Assembly: GCA_050296515.1 (NCBI GenBank)
Contig: JBNKRJ010000023.1
Location: 62,001 to 126,000 of the forward strand
Direction: 5' to 3'
DNA from: NBLH01 sp050296515
Lineage (GTDB): Bacteria > Bacteroidota > Bacteroidia > Bacteroidales > NBLH01
DNA: 64,000 nt
The position numbers and the translations under genes were made by a program. The notes below the pieces were generated by a model, which saw only the letters and a list, made by a program, of their open reading frames with translations, did not search any database and was not told where the DNA came from. Below, one piece after another: positions 16,958 through 27,019 of the stretch; within the stretch, counting starts at the first letter, position 1; each line of letters starts with the position of its first letter.

Positions 16958-17320
16958 TTAATTATTCGGAATTCCACGATTAACCCAAGCCTCTATTTTA
17001 TTAATATTACAATCTGATAATTTCCCGGCACCTTTAGGCATTGGTATAGAGCCAGGTTCATGTTTTATATTTCTCAGTAGATCGCCATCGTCTACTTCAC
17101 GTTGTATGTGTACAAAATTTTCTAAACTCAAATTCCCAGAATAGTATGAATTACTATGGCACGAATAGCAATTTTGTTCAAAAATTGGTTTTATATCATT
17201 TATATAGCTAATGTCTGATGTGTCGCATATTTCATTTGGATATAACTCATTTTCGCTATTATAAGTGCAGAAAGACAAAAAAAAGAGTATGATAAACAGA
17301 AATATAAGTTTTTTATCCAT
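16958..17320 (-). CDS. Small c-type cytochrome lipoprotein
   Basis: A 120-residue protein with a lipoprotein signal (LSFC, Cys18). It has a single haem-binding motif CYSCH (Cys51, Cys54, His55) and a probable distal Met94 in SIPMPKGAG, typical of small cytochrome c domains of the type found in Bacteroidota (YISYIND... then EAWVNRGIPNN). It should be anchored facing the periplasm and carry electrons one at a time. It lies between the OB-fold gene and the first YceI gene. This supports a redox function for the whole operon. Confidence 0.9.
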   Translation of the reverse strand: MDKKLIFLFIILFFLSFCTYNSENELYPNEICDTSDISYINDIKPIFEQNCYSCHSNSYYSGNLSLENFVHIQREVDDGDLLRNIKHEPGSIPMPKGAGKLSDCNINKIEAWVNRGIPNN

Positions 17321-17374
17321 TTGCTTTTTAGTTTTTATAGGTAAAGCTTTTCATAATTTTAAATGGCTCAATTT

Positions 17375-17788
17375 TTAATCTACAATTGTACAGTTATTTA
17401 CAATAACATCGGTTAAAAATCCCTGGCAAACACCTTTTGCAGTTATTGTTGTGCCAACTTTAAGTACTTTTTTATCAGATAGATTTCTAAAAGTACATGT
17501 AACCCCAAAAACCTCACCACTTTCTTTAAAAACTACTAGAGTTTCGTTATTTTGATTTTTCTGAATTTCTGATATTGTTCCAGTAACCTCAATAACTTTT
17601 CCCAGATAGAGCTTATTGGCTTGTTCTTCATTATCTTCAAATTTATAAAATAATTCAATAGCGGTTAATTTGTATTCTGTTTTTTTATCGCTTACATCAA
17701 ATCTATTTTTTTCAAAAACAACGTAATAGGCAATAATTCCTATTGATGCTACGAGTGCGATAAGGATAATAGTAAGTTTAATTTTCAT
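17375..17788 (-). CDS. OB-fold (tRNA_anti-like) exported protein
   Basis: A 137-residue protein with an N-terminal membrane anchor (residues about 4-24) and an OB-fold of the tRNA_anti-like type (PF12869): YKLTAIELFYKFEDNEEQAN, LGKVIEVTGTISEIQ, VFKESGEVFGVTCTF and TITAKGVCQGF. In Bacteroidota these proteins are encoded next to YceI/cytochrome clusters. Here it is the first gene of the minus-strand operon with a 54-bp gap to the cytochrome. Two cysteines (in VTCTF and GVCQGF) plus Cys at the tail could form a disulfide or bind metal. The function is unknown. Confidence 0.85.
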   Translation of the reverse strand: MKIKLTIILIALVASIGIIAYYVVFEKNRFDVSDKKTEYKLTAIELFYKFEDNEEQANKLYLGKVIEVTGTISEIQKNQNNETLVVFKESGEVFGVTCTFRNLSDKKVLKVGTTITAKGVCQGFLTDVIVNNCTIVD

Positions 17789-17925
17789 CTTAGTTTGTTT
17801 AAAGACTTAAACATTCATAAAATATCCATTTGGCTTGAACTAAACATAATTAATTTTGATATTTGATTTATCAGACTATTTATAATTACCCTGTAAATAT
17901 ATATTAGAAATAAGAAAAAAACATC

Positions 17926-18789
17926 TTATACAAATGTTTTTTCTATTATTTTTTTTGCATTTTCCTGTGCTTTTCTTTGTTTAAAGTCAGTCCACTTTCC
18001 TCCCATTACTTTTCTTAGAAACTCATCAGTGTAATGAATAACAGAAACTTGCCATAAACCATGAGCTACAGCACCTAATGCTCTATGACTAATAGAGAAC
18101 CCTGGATCCAAGTATTCTATGTGGTGCCACCATCCACTGGGCATAAATAGTGTTTCTCCGTCTTCAAGGATACATTCATATCCTTGAACAAACTGTAATC
18201 CAGGAAACTTATCAAAGTCAGGGTTATCTATGTTTACAGGGCTGTGAACACCAAATGGATACTGGTATAGTAGTTTGGAGTACTTAGGGTGAAAAAGTAC
18301 AACTCGCTTTCTTCCAACTAAATGAGTTAAGAAAACATGCGACATATCCATATCTTTATGAATTCTTGTAACGGCTCCTGCGCCACCAAAAAACATAAAT
18401 GGAAATTTTTTTAAGATTTTTATCCCCAAATCCGGGAATTTGAATTGTCTTTTCAAGTCTGGTTTTAATTTAAACGGATCAAATAAAAAAATTCTTAAAG
18501 AAGTCGGTCCCTTTTCTAAAATATCAATGTAATCCGCGAATTTCATTTTTAATGAAGGATGCTTAAAAGAGCGATCAAGGTATTTTTCATTGCTATCAAA
18601 AAGTCCTATTTCGAAATCGCCTAAATTTTCTTTAAAAAACTTAAAATCCCATTTGTTAATATTTTGATTATCAAATATGTTTTTTATTACAACGGGTTGC
18701 TGTCTTTTTAAATAATTTTCTTCGAATTTGGTTCTTTCACTTACATCAATTATATCAAGTTTGTGTTTAAAGTCCATATTCATTCTCAA
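17926..18789 (-). CDS. Cupin-like (JmjC/FIH-type) 2-oxoglutarate oxygenase
   Basis: A 287-residue cytoplasmic protein of the Cupin_8/JmjC family. Iron-binding residues are visible: His144-x-Asp146 in TRIHKDMDMSH and a distal His in GWWHHIEYLDP (about 222-223). The N-terminal segment (QPVVIKNIFDNQNINKWDFK) is also typical of the family. It should hydroxylate a protein or small molecule with O2, Fe(II) and 2-oxoglutarate, which requires oxygen and so hints at microaerobic exposure. The start is the ATG at 18789; a second ATG two codons later is equally possible. It has a canonical upstream -7 element (18836-18843). Confidence 0.8.
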   Translation of the reverse strand: MRMNMDFKHKLDIIDVSERTKFEENYLKRQQPVVIKNIFDNQNINKWDFKFFKENLGDFEIGLFDSNEKYLDRSFKHPSLKMKFADYIDILEKGPTSLRIFLFDPFKLKPDLKRQFKFPDLGIKILKKFPFMFFGGAGAVTRIHKDMDMSHVFLTHLVGRKRVVLFHPKYSKLLYQYPFGVHSPVNIDNPDFDKFPGLQFVQGYECILEDGETLFMPSGWWHHIEYLDPGFSISHRALGAVAHGLWQVSVIHYTDEFLRKVMGGKWTDFKQRKAQENAKKIIEKTFV

Positions 18790-18835
18790 TTAAATTAGCT
18801 CTAATTGTACTTAGCATTAGGTTAGGATCTTAAAT

Positions 18836-18843
18836 CAAAGATA
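18836..18843 (-). promoter_or_regulatory. Bacteroidota -7 element for the cupin gene
   Basis: The minus strand reads TATCTTTG, 47 bp upstream of the ATG at 18789. A weak -33 match (CTAAA on the plus strand) lies about 20 bp beyond. Confidence 0.5.
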
Positions 18844-18996
18844 GTTAATTTTAAATAAGTCTAAAAGAAACACTTTTGAGTGAATATATTTGAAAAAGGT
18901 GTTTTGTGTAATCAAAGAAAAGAGTTGTTTCGTCAACAATGATGTAATATTTATCCTTGAAAAACGTCAAATGATTGAAAAAAAAGTGTTAATTAA

Positions 18997-19029
18997 TTTG
19001 CAAGTGGATTTGTTAATTTATTAAATTTG
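18997..19029 (+). promoter_or_regulatory. Bacteroidota promoter for the 64-residue membrane protein
   Basis: TTTG at 18997-19000, a 21-bp spacer and TAAATTTG at 19022-19029 fit the consensus. The ATG at 19052 is 22 bp downstream. Confidence 0.6.
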
Positions 19030-19051
19030 TTAGTAGTGAAAGAGAAAAAAT

Positions 19052-19246
19052 ATGAAAGAAATAATTTTTTTAAGGGGAAAGGAATCTGCGTGGGCAGGAA
19101 TACTTTTATTCTTGGCAGTTATTATCTTTATTGTTCCTATTGCATTAATTTTGTTATTTAGAACCTTATATAGAATGGTTCAAATTGCGAAAGAGCAAGC
19201 AAGAATACCTCAGGGTGCTTCTGCTGATTTAGAAAAAGTTTATTAG
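19052..19246 (+). CDS. Small single-span membrane protein (paralogue of the 49 kb protein)
   Basis: A 64-residue protein with a short basic head (KEIIFLRGKESAW), one hydrophobic span of about 25 residues (ILLFLAVIIFIVPIALILLF) and a short basic tail. The head and span resemble the protein at 49452-49640: both have a Phe-Leu-Arg/Asn-x-Lys-Glu-Ser sequence before the span and P-x-A-L-x-x-L-F-R after it. The good promoter and conserved paralogue argue that it is real. No function is known; small-protein subunits of membrane complexes or stress peptides are possibilities. Confidence 0.6.
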   Translation: MKEIIFLRGKESAWAGILLFLAVIIFIVPIALILLFRTLYRMVQIAKEQARIPQGASADLEKVY

Positions 19247-19307
19247 GAATTACATTTTTATTTTCGGGGCACTGTTTAGCATATCTTTGAAAAGATAAGT
19301 TGAAATT

Positions 19308-22300
19308 TTATGGAATTAATTTAAACCCAATAACCAAAATATCATCTGTTTGCTCCACATTTTTCATCCAGTCTTCAATTGCCTCATTTAAAATAGCATG
19401 TTGTTCACTCATAGGCTTTTTGTGATTATCATAAATTAATTCTTTTAGTTTTTTTACCATAAACTTTCTGCCTTTTGGACCACCAAATTGATCTTGAAAA
19501 CCATCGCTAAAAATATAGAAGTAGCTTACTGCATCAGCATAGGAAACTGAATAATTTGTAAATTTCTTTTCTGTTTTCTTTACCAATTGGTGTCCTCCAA
19601 TTGATTGCATATCACCTTTTAAATGAAAAAGCTCGTTGTTTTGAATATAAACCAAGGGGTTTTTTGCTCCAGCCCACTCAACGATTTTATTATGTTTGTC
19701 TATGGAGCAAAGAGACATGTCCATACCGTCTTGATTATCAGTTTGTTCTTGTTTTAGCGCCTTTCTGACATATCGGTTTTTATAGTCCAGAATTTCAGAA
19801 GGAGTGGTTATTCCCTGATTGACAATGGTCGTTAATATTTCACTGCCAATCATGCTCATAAAAGCACCAGGAACACCATGCCCTGTACAGTCAACAGCAG
19901 TGAAAATTATTTTATCATTTTTCTGTGCAAACCAGTAAAAATCGCCACTTACAATATCTCTTGGCTTAAACAAAATGAAGTAATCATCAAGTGTTTGCTC
20001 AATTTTATCCTTTAAAGGAAGCATTGCTTCCTGAATTCTTTTAGCATAAGTTATACTGGCTGTAATGTTTTTGTTTTTCTCTTCAATTTTATCTTTTTGA
20101 ACTTCAATTTCATCTCTCTGGGCTAATATTTCTTCTTTTTGCTGTTCAAGCTCTTCATTTTTCATCCTGATTTCAGAAGTACGCTGTTTTACTACCTCTT
20201 CAAGATATTCTTTTTGTTTTCTAAGTCTTCGTACGCTTAGCCTGACGATACCCCAGATTAATAAAATAAATAAAATAAAATACGATATGAAGGCCCAGGT
20301 TGTTAAATACCATGGAGGGAGAATGGTAAAGTGATAAATGGCTTCTTCGCTCTCCTGTTCATAGACATTTTTTGTTTTCACACGAAATATGTAATCACCT
20401 TGCCCCAGGTTGGAGTATTCTTTAAAATTCTTTGTTTTCCAATCCGTCCACCCATCATCATTGCCTTCCAAGTAGAATTTATATAATATTTCGTCCGGAC
20501 TATCAAAAAATGGTGCAGAAAAGGTAAATCTTAAATCATTTAATTCAAAAGGTATTTTATAAGTCTGTGCTTCGGGTTGATTTGATCCAACATATCCTGC
20601 ACTATCAAGAAAAGCCCCATCAAATAAAAGAGAATCATTTGAAACAAATTCAACTTTTCTAATTAAAGCTTTATAGGGTTGGCTGTAATCCTTGTCTATT
20701 TTTGAGTCGTAATGTATAAATCCTTTGGCCGTACCAATAATAACATTGCCATTAGATAAAGGATTAATTGATTGTATGTTATTTTTAAACTTGTAAAATG
20801 GAGTTTTATAGTTTAGATAGGAACCATTATCTTGAAATATCAATTCTCCCATTTCAAATACATCTTCACCACTAAAGCTCTCTTGCCGTTGTTGTTTATA
20901 CCAAATATTTCCGAAATTATCCTCCACCATGATCCAGATTTTTACATCTTTCCCAAGAAGTGAATTGAATTCCTGATATTCGGTAAATTTATCTTCCTTT
21001 TCATTATAATAATACAAACCATTATCGGTGCTTATTATAACCTTATTTTTTAGCCAGAATACATGACAATTATAAGGATTATCTATGCCTTTATCTTGGT
21101 TGTATGGTGTTGCAACAATACTATCAAAATTTTCCGTTGGATTTAATTTATATATTCCTTTTGAACTATGGGTTACCCAAAAATTACCATCCCCATCTCT
21201 TACAATATGTCTGCACTTTTCTTTAAAACCTGGGATATCTTTTTTAAAAACCCATTTTCCTGTACTTTTAAGTTTGTTTTTCTTTGATTTCTTTGTTTTA
21301 TCTTCTTTGAATTCAATCAGTTTTAAACCTTCATTTGTACTAAAAATAGCCAAATTTGGATTGTCTGTTCTCAAAAACTTCCAAACAGCAATAGGCTCCA
21401 TGTTTAGCTTCCTCATCTTTCCATCTCTGATCTCACTTATTCCACGAGTAGTTCCCACTAAAATATTTCCATTAATTGTATCTAAATGCAAAACATTAAC
21501 AGGATCTCCTATTCTTTTAAAAGTTTCAATTGTATTTAAATGAGCCTCAGAGCCATTCCATCTTCTTTCATACAGGCCAACAGCACTTGCTATATATAGC
21601 TTATTTTCATGTAAAAGTGTTGAGTAGCTTGCTGCGTTTAATGAAAAGTTCTTATCATAATTACTCAAAGGTAAGCTGTACATAACATGACACAAACCAT
21701 TCCCTGTACAAAGCCATAAATTTCCATCTTTTGCCTGGAATATGTTGAGAATTAAGTCACTATAAAGTCCTAGTCTTGTATCAATATGTTGAAGAACTTC
21801 ACCCTCTTTAGAGATAATTATGAATCCTTTGGATAAAAGTCCGAAAGCATAATTCCCATCAGATAAAATTGTAGCTGAAATTATTTTTTGTCTTTTTAAA
21901 AAATCATCAATAGGAGTTTTAAAGGGTTGTAATTCATTCCCATCATATAAAATAAGACCGTCCTCCATAGTTACAATAAGAATATTGTCACCATAAGGCA
22001 GAGCGGCTCTTAAACTTGTATTTACATATTTTTCTCCGTTAGGGATTTCTACAATTTTTTGATTTTCAAATTTAAATAAACCTTTTTTTGAAATCCGAAT
22101 AAAAATGTCATCATTTATTATAGCTGTTTGCCCCAGATCTTTAATATTATGAGTGGTTATTTCTCCATTATAAAGTTCAAAGATGTAATCATTTCCTGTA
22201 AAGTATATTTTGTCTTCAATTTCAAAGATCCTATTAACTCCAATAAAGTTTCTATCTTTCTCTTCTTTTATTTTGTCAACTAAAGAAATGTAATTCATTT

Positions 22301-22691
22301 GGCCTATTGAGTCAGGTCTTAGGTATCCGAATTCCCTGTCTGATCCGATATATATCCGTCCTTTTTTGTCTGTGTATAAGGCTCTTACAACTCTGGCCTT
22401 GTCTGTTAATGGAATAATGCTCCAATCACGACCATCATACTCAAGCACGCCCATATTATTTCCAAAATAAAGTATGCCTCTGTGGTCCTGGGTGGCCATC
22501 CAGTTTTGTTTATGAGCATTGTAGTCTTCAACTGTATAATTTTGAAAATATGGAATGCCTAAATTTTTGACCTGAGCAGAGATATGAAATGCTGTAACAA
22601 ATAAGATTGTTAACATTAGATATCTTCTATTTATAAATGCAAATAAGGCCATGATAGAATATGATTTTTTTAATGCCTGTTTTATTTCCAA
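19308..22691 (-). CDS. Large propeller sensor with SpoIIE/PP2C phosphatase output
   Basis: A 1127-residue sensor with a signal segment (about 28-40), an N-terminal seven-bladed two-component-regulator propeller (to about 700), a Y_Y_Y domain (LSQG-type end ...GQGDYIFRVKTKNVY), a membrane span (about 785-805), a coiled coil and a C-terminal PP2C domain. Catalytic motifs VDCTGHGVPGAF, DGMDMSLC and FSDGFQDQFGG are intact. The start at 22691 overlaps the stop of the 743-residue gene by 10 bp; an internal ATG at residue 14 (MALFAFINRRY) would give a shorter, more usual signal sequence. It is the last gene of the SPOR/OmpA operon, so its phosphatase may respond to envelope state. Confidence 0.9.
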   Translation of the reverse strand: MEIKQALKKSYSIMALFAFINRRYLMLTILFVTAFHISAQVKNLGIPYFQNYTVEDYNAHKQNWMATQDHRGILYFGNNMGVLEYDGRDWSIIPLTDKARVVRALYTDKKGRIYIGSDREFGYLRPDSIGQMNYISLVDKIKEEKDRNFIGVNRIFEIEDKIYFTGNDYIFELYNGEITTHNIKDLGQTAIINDDIFIRISKKGLFKFENQKIVEIPNGEKYVNTSLRAALPYGDNILIVTMEDGLILYDGNELQPFKTPIDDFLKRQKIISATILSDGNYAFGLLSKGFIIISKEGEVLQHIDTRLGLYSDLILNIFQAKDGNLWLCTGNGLCHVMYSLPLSNYDKNFSLNAASYSTLLHENKLYIASAVGLYERRWNGSEAHLNTIETFKRIGDPVNVLHLDTINGNILVGTTRGISEIRDGKMRKLNMEPIAVWKFLRTDNPNLAIFSTNEGLKLIEFKEDKTKKSKKNKLKSTGKWVFKKDIPGFKEKCRHIVRDGDGNFWVTHSSKGIYKLNPTENFDSIVATPYNQDKGIDNPYNCHVFWLKNKVIISTDNGLYYYNEKEDKFTEYQEFNSLLGKDVKIWIMVEDNFGNIWYKQQRQESFSGEDVFEMGELIFQDNGSYLNYKTPFYKFKNNIQSINPLSNGNVIIGTAKGFIHYDSKIDKDYSQPYKALIRKVEFVSNDSLLFDGAFLDSAGYVGSNQPEAQTYKIPFELNDLRFTFSAPFFDSPDEILYKFYLEGNDDGWTDWKTKNFKEYSNLGQGDYIFRVKTKNVYEQESEEAIYHFTILPPWYLTTWAFISYFILFILLIWGIVRLSVRRLRKQKEYLEEVVKQRTSEIRMKNEELEQQKEEILAQRDEIEVQKDKIEEKNKNITASITYAKRIQEAMLPLKDKIEQTLDDYFILFKPRDIVSGDFYWFAQKNDKIIFTAVDCTGHGVPGAFMSMIGSEILTTIVNQGITTPSEILDYKNRYVRKALKQEQTDNQDGMDMSLCSIDKHNKIVEWAGAKNPLVYIQNNELFHLKGDMQSIGGHQLVKKTEKKFTNYSVSYADAVSYFYIFSDGFQDQFGGPKGRKFMVKKLKELIYDNHKKPMSEQHAILNEAIEDWMKNVEQTDDILVIGFKLIP

Positions 22692-24913
22692 TTGTTGTAA
22701 TAAACTTCACCATTTGAATTTAACAGTAGATAAAGAAATTTCTTTTCTCTGCTTTCTTCAGTATTATTTAAATCAATTAAATCGCTTTTTAAGCCAACAA
22801 TGTTTATTGTTTTGTTACTTAACTTAATTGCATCAATGGCAAAAAATGGATTGTTATTTAAAATTGCTTTTTCTTTCAAAACGGCTCCGCTCTCATCAAC
22901 TACATTAATTAGAAGATTTGTAGATAATGGATTTGCACCAGCTTTACTGGCCAGTTTTGTTGAGTCAGTTGAGTATTCTGAGAAATTGCTAAATAAATAA
23001 TATTCCTGGTTAAGTTTTATAATGTCAACGAACTGTCCTTTTATGTTCAATTTTGTTTGCCACACTACTTCATTTTTCTCTGAGCCTACTTTTGCAAAAG
23101 TTAATGGATCTGCAAGGCAATTAATTGAATTTGGCGTATTTCCCTTTGAAATTATTAAGTATTGTTGGTTTATTTCATCAAAACTAAAATAACGAGGGTA
23201 ACCTTTGATATTTATACTAATTTTATCTTTTTGTTTACCTAAATCATCAAAAGAGTACAATTCATTTGTAAACTCTGAACCGTTGAACTCATTCATTAAT
23301 AATTCGCATCCAAGTCCTTTTTCGCGAATATTTGTACCCGTTGAATTGCCTTTTGTGGTAATGATTTTTAACCATTTAATATCGCTTAATCTTGTTGTTT
23401 TTGCTATAAAAGCTTGTAATTTTCCTTTAATTGAAGTATAACCTGTGATATAAAAATCACGTCCGCTTTTTACATAATCAACAGTGTAATACATGCCATT
23501 TTGAGCATGTTCAAAATCAGGTATCGATTTTTTTAGATAGATTTGGGCTGTTTTGTATTCTATGCTGTCAGAATCGCTCTTTTTATCATTTACTAAAAAG
23601 TATTTGAAGTTATTTAGTGACCTTTCAAGTTGCTTGTTAAGAAGTTCTGATTCATTGTTTGAGTAATTTTTTAAACCAGCCTCCCCACCATATTTATTAG
23701 TAAAGAACTCATTGTATTTATTTAAATCATAAGAGTTTATGTTATTTACAATGTTTTTATTAAGACTATCACTAGAAAGCTTTTTGTTTACCAGATTCTC
23801 ATAAAATCGAGCCTTTTGGATTGTAAGATAGGTATTTAGTGAGTCTTCCGGATTATTAATTGGTTTTTTTGTTTGAGTCAAAAATTCCAATTTACTTTCT
23901 TTATAATTAAATAAATAAAGCAAAATGGATTTATGATCAAATTTTCCAATTTTATACTTTAGTCTTGAATCTATACCTTTTAAGCCAAAGTCTTCTTTAA
24001 ATTCATTTGTTTCTAGCAAAAAGCTGGTGTTTTTATTTAACAAATCATCCGCTGTATTTATGTCTTGTCTTATTTTGCTTATATCACTACTAAGAACCTT
24101 TTTTACATCTTTGACCCATGCGCCATAATTCCATATTGGAATTTCGTCCTTAAGAAAATCTGATCCAGTTAAGCCATGTAATCTGTATGTTTCAATTGGT
24201 AATAGTTTATACTTTTGATTGTATTCTTTAATAGGATAGTTTTTAATTGCCGTCTGATAATTTTGTAGATAGTAAATTGTTGAATCAAAACTGCTTTCCA
24301 GTTCGTTTAATTGTTTTGTAAACTCGGGACCAGCAGTCATGTAGATATCTTTTATCTTATTATTTTTTCGGTTAATGTCTTTAAAGATATTTATACATCT
24401 ATTATAATGATTGATACTTGAATTGAATAAATCTGTAACAATATAAACGTTTTTTTTGTATTCGTTATTAGCAGCAATCTGCTCATTAATAAAAGTTTTA
24501 ACTTCTTCTACTTCAAGCTTTTCAAGGCTCTTGAACCTGTCGACATTAAGGTAGTATTTGTCGTTTTTCCTTATTTCTTTTGCATCAATCTTAGCATTTG
24601 CTAATCCAAAATAGAGACCTGTATTATAGATGAAAAATTCTACATCTTTTAAATTTGTTAAAGCATCATAATCTTTGGACCAGTATTGTGCTATTAATCC
24701 AAGCTGGAAGTAAGTATTGGCAAAAAAAGGATCTTGCTTTTGATAAACCAGAAGGAGAGAATACACCTCTTCTTTTTCCTTCTCATTAACAGCCTTATAA
24801 ACATCTTTATACTTAAGATTTCTTTGACTATAAGCAAATTGTAATTGCAATAACAATACAAAAGTAATTAAATATTTAATTATCAGGTTGTTATTTAAAA
24901 TAGCTTTTTTCAT
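22682..24913 (-). CDS. Exported 743-residue protein with helical head and propeller-like tail
   Basis: A signal peptide (ends near FAYSQ) is followed by a helical N-terminal half with TPR-like pairs (KYKDVYKAVNEKEKEEVYSL, then PFFANTYFQLGLIAQYWSKD). The second half contains beta-type repeats (GRDFYITGYTSIKGKLQAF, IAKTTRLSDIKWLKIITT), resembling the exported propeller at 6638. I do not recognise a named family. It lies 25 bp from the OmpA gene and overlaps the PP2C gene by 10 bp, suggesting coupled translation and work on the same envelope complex. The length is consistent with a T9SS/gliding-type accessory, but no marker motif was found. Confidence 0.65.
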   Translation of the reverse strand: MKKAILNNNLIIKYLITFVLLLQLQFAYSQRNLKYKDVYKAVNEKEKEEVYSLLLVYQKQDPFFANTYFQLGLIAQYWSKDYDALTNLKDVEFFIYNTGLYFGLANAKIDAKEIRKNDKYYLNVDRFKSLEKLEVEEVKTFINEQIAANNEYKKNVYIVTDLFNSSINHYNRCINIFKDINRKNNKIKDIYMTAGPEFTKQLNELESSFDSTIYYLQNYQTAIKNYPIKEYNQKYKLLPIETYRLHGLTGSDFLKDEIPIWNYGAWVKDVKKVLSSDISKIRQDINTADDLLNKNTSFLLETNEFKEDFGLKGIDSRLKYKIGKFDHKSILLYLFNYKESKLEFLTQTKKPINNPEDSLNTYLTIQKARFYENLVNKKLSSDSLNKNIVNNINSYDLNKYNEFFTNKYGGEAGLKNYSNNESELLNKQLERSLNNFKYFLVNDKKSDSDSIEYKTAQIYLKKSIPDFEHAQNGMYYTVDYVKSGRDFYITGYTSIKGKLQAFIAKTTRLSDIKWLKIITTKGNSTGTNIREKGLGCELLMNEFNGSEFTNELYSFDDLGKQKDKISINIKGYPRYFSFDEINQQYLIISKGNTPNSINCLADPLTFAKVGSEKNEVVWQTKLNIKGQFVDIIKLNQEYYLFSNFSEYSTDSTKLASKAGANPLSTNLLINVVDESGAVLKEKAILNNNPFFAIDAIKLSNKTINIVGLKSDLIDLNNTEESREKKFLYLLLNSNGEVYYNNWK

Positions 24914-24938
24914 TGCCTGTTTATCTTCAGCTTTTAGA

Positions 24939-26993
24939 TTATTGTATTTTTATGATTTTTAGCTCAACTCTTCGGTTTAGTGCTTTGTGTTCATCAGTAT
25001 CATTGGGGTAAGCAGGTTTTGATTCACCATATCCTTTTGCTACCAGTCTTTCTTCGTTCACCGCCTGTTCCAACAAGTATGTTTCAACTGAAGCTGCCCT
25101 TCTATCCGAAAGTCTTAAATTATATGAGTCAGAACCAACATTGTCTGTATGTGCAGAGATTTCAATATTGATGTCTGGATTATCATTCATTAGTTTTACC
25201 ACTCTGTCGAGTTCTGAATAGGAACTCTCATTTAAATCTGCAGAGTTAACTTCAAATGTGATGTTGTTAAGTGTCAGCTTTGTATCTTCTTTAAGTTGCT
25301 TAAGTTTTACATCCAATTTTTTAGGAGCTTTCTTCTTTTTTAAGTCAACAGTAGTGTTATAAAAAGAGTATCCTTTTGGGCTGACACTAACACTATATCT
25401 GTCTCCTTCTCTTAGCTTTATTGTATATTTTCCATCGGATCCAGCAGTTGCAGTGGTTCTAATTACTTCGTTATTATCCAGATTGGTAATAATAACTTCA
25501 ACAGGCAGGCCGGCTTGGGTTTCTTCGTCAGCAATTGCTATTTGGAAATCCACTTTTTTTGCCTTTAGTTCGGCATCTTTTTCAAATTCGTCAAACTGAA
25601 CAATTCCAGTTAAATCAAATTCGAAAGCAAGATCTTCGTAAAATTCAGCTTTTAATAAAAATTTATAGACATCACCAAGTGGCATTTTAATTCTGTACCT
25701 GCCATCTTTTTCTTTGTTTACTGAAGTTTGAACAATCTCATTGCTGCTATTTCTTATCTCAATAGTAGCATCAACAGGTCTAAATAACTCGTTATCAAAA
25801 GCATTAAGAATAAGAATTATATCCTTGTAAAGGTTAATATCTTCAGTGATTACCTCATTTTTTCTAAGTTTCTCGGCTTCAATATATTTGAAGTAATGAG
25901 AATGATTTTCTTTGTAAAAGTCTATTTGATAATTATTCCCTTTAGTGAGGAAAATTTCGTATTTTCCAGTATTCGGATCATTTGAATAACTTGATATCAA
26001 CCTTGAAGTAACAGGATCATAAACTGAAATTGTAGCTTCAATTGGGAGTTGACTTGTCAAATCCAGAATTTTCCCCTTTAGCTGAACATTTTTATCAACC
26101 AAAAATTGAGGTGGAATTGTTGCCTGATAAAGTTTACTAAATTTGTTTTTTTTGTCAATTTGTTCAATTGGAAATAGTGCTAGTTCTGAGTTAAATCCTA
26201 ATGCAGGGGTATAATCATTACTAACAGAATTTAAAGTATCAATACTTTCAGCAGGTACCCAAACATTTTTAGCAATTAATTTTGTTTTATAGATATCAAA
26301 CCCTCCTTTACCACCTTCTCTAACAGACGAGAAATAAAGTGTTTTATTATCAACTCCAATTTTTGGACATTGTTCACAATCAATATTAATTGGGATTGGA
26401 AGGGCCTCTGGTTTATTCCAGTTTCCTTCATTGTTTCTTATTGCAACAAATATTTTCTTGCAATCAAAATCATCATAAGCCTCTGTGTTTGAATTTCTGC
26501 TAAAATAAAGTGTTTTGTTATCTGCAGATATTGAGGGTTGCCCATCGTAGGATTTTGTATTAATAGGAGCGCCAATACTTATTGGTTCGCTCCATCCGTC
26601 TGTGCTTTTTTTCGAATAAAATATGTCTACATCAGTAGAGTCTTTGAAATAATCGGCAGAAAAGTAAAGAATGCTGCCGTCATAATTAAAACTAGGAAAC
26701 CTTATATTACCACTACCATTATTAAAATTGTTTATTGGAGCAATTTCTTCTGGAGTTGTCCAGGAATCACCATCCTTTTGGCAAATATATATTTTGAATT
26801 GTCCTGATTTGTCTGAAACAAAAGCCAGTGTGTTTCCATCCACACTCAATGAAGGATCGTACTCATTTCCTTCCGGAAAGTCAACTGGAGTTCCAACTGC
26901 TTTTATATTTTGCCCTACCAAAGTTCCTGATAGCCCAACAAATAAGAATAATGATAGTAATACTTCAAAAGTCAAAAAGAAATACTTTTTCAT
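24939..26993 (-). CDS. PD40-propeller, carboxypeptidase-regulatory and OmpA-domain protein
   Basis: A 684-residue envelope protein. A signal peptide (ends near GTLVGQ) is followed by a PD40/WD40-like propeller (about 30-270; repeats YDPSLSVDGNTLAFVSDKSG, GQPSISADNKTLYFSRNSN). Three carboxypeptidase-regulatory-like Ig domains follow (LKGKILDLTSQLPIEATISV, then DATIEIRNSSNEIVQ and VEVIITNLDNNEVIRTT), and a C-terminal OmpA domain (about 565-684). OmpA residues for peptidoglycan binding are visible in EISAHTDNVGSDSYNLRLSD. It tethers the outer membrane or a periplasmic complex to peptidoglycan; the domain order resembles PorE of the type IX secretion system, but no other T9SS gene is near. It is the second gene of a four-gene operon. 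Confidence 0.85.
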   Translation of the reverse strand: MKKYFFLTFEVLLSLFLFVGLSGTLVGQNIKAVGTPVDFPEGNEYDPSLSVDGNTLAFVSDKSGQFKIYICQKDGDSWTTPEEIAPINNFNNGSGNIRFPSFNYDGSILYFSADYFKDSTDVDIFYSKKSTDGWSEPISIGAPINTKSYDGQPSISADNKTLYFSRNSNTEAYDDFDCKKIFVAIRNNEGNWNKPEALPIPINIDCEQCPKIGVDNKTLYFSSVREGGKGGFDIYKTKLIAKNVWVPAESIDTLNSVSNDYTPALGFNSELALFPIEQIDKKNKFSKLYQATIPPQFLVDKNVQLKGKILDLTSQLPIEATISVYDPVTSRLISSYSNDPNTGKYEIFLTKGNNYQIDFYKENHSHYFKYIEAEKLRKNEVITEDINLYKDIILILNAFDNELFRPVDATIEIRNSSNEIVQTSVNKEKDGRYRIKMPLGDVYKFLLKAEFYEDLAFEFDLTGIVQFDEFEKDAELKAKKVDFQIAIADEETQAGLPVEVIITNLDNNEVIRTTATAGSDGKYTIKLREGDRYSVSVSPKGYSFYNTTVDLKKKKAPKKLDVKLKQLKEDTKLTLNNITFEVNSADLNESSYSELDRVVKLMNDNPDINIEISAHTDNVGSDSYNLRLSDRRAASVETYLLEQAVNEERLVAKGYGESKPAYPNDTDEHKALNRRVELKIIKIQ

Positions 26994-27019
26994 TCAACAG
27001 CCGATTATTTTATGTTTTC

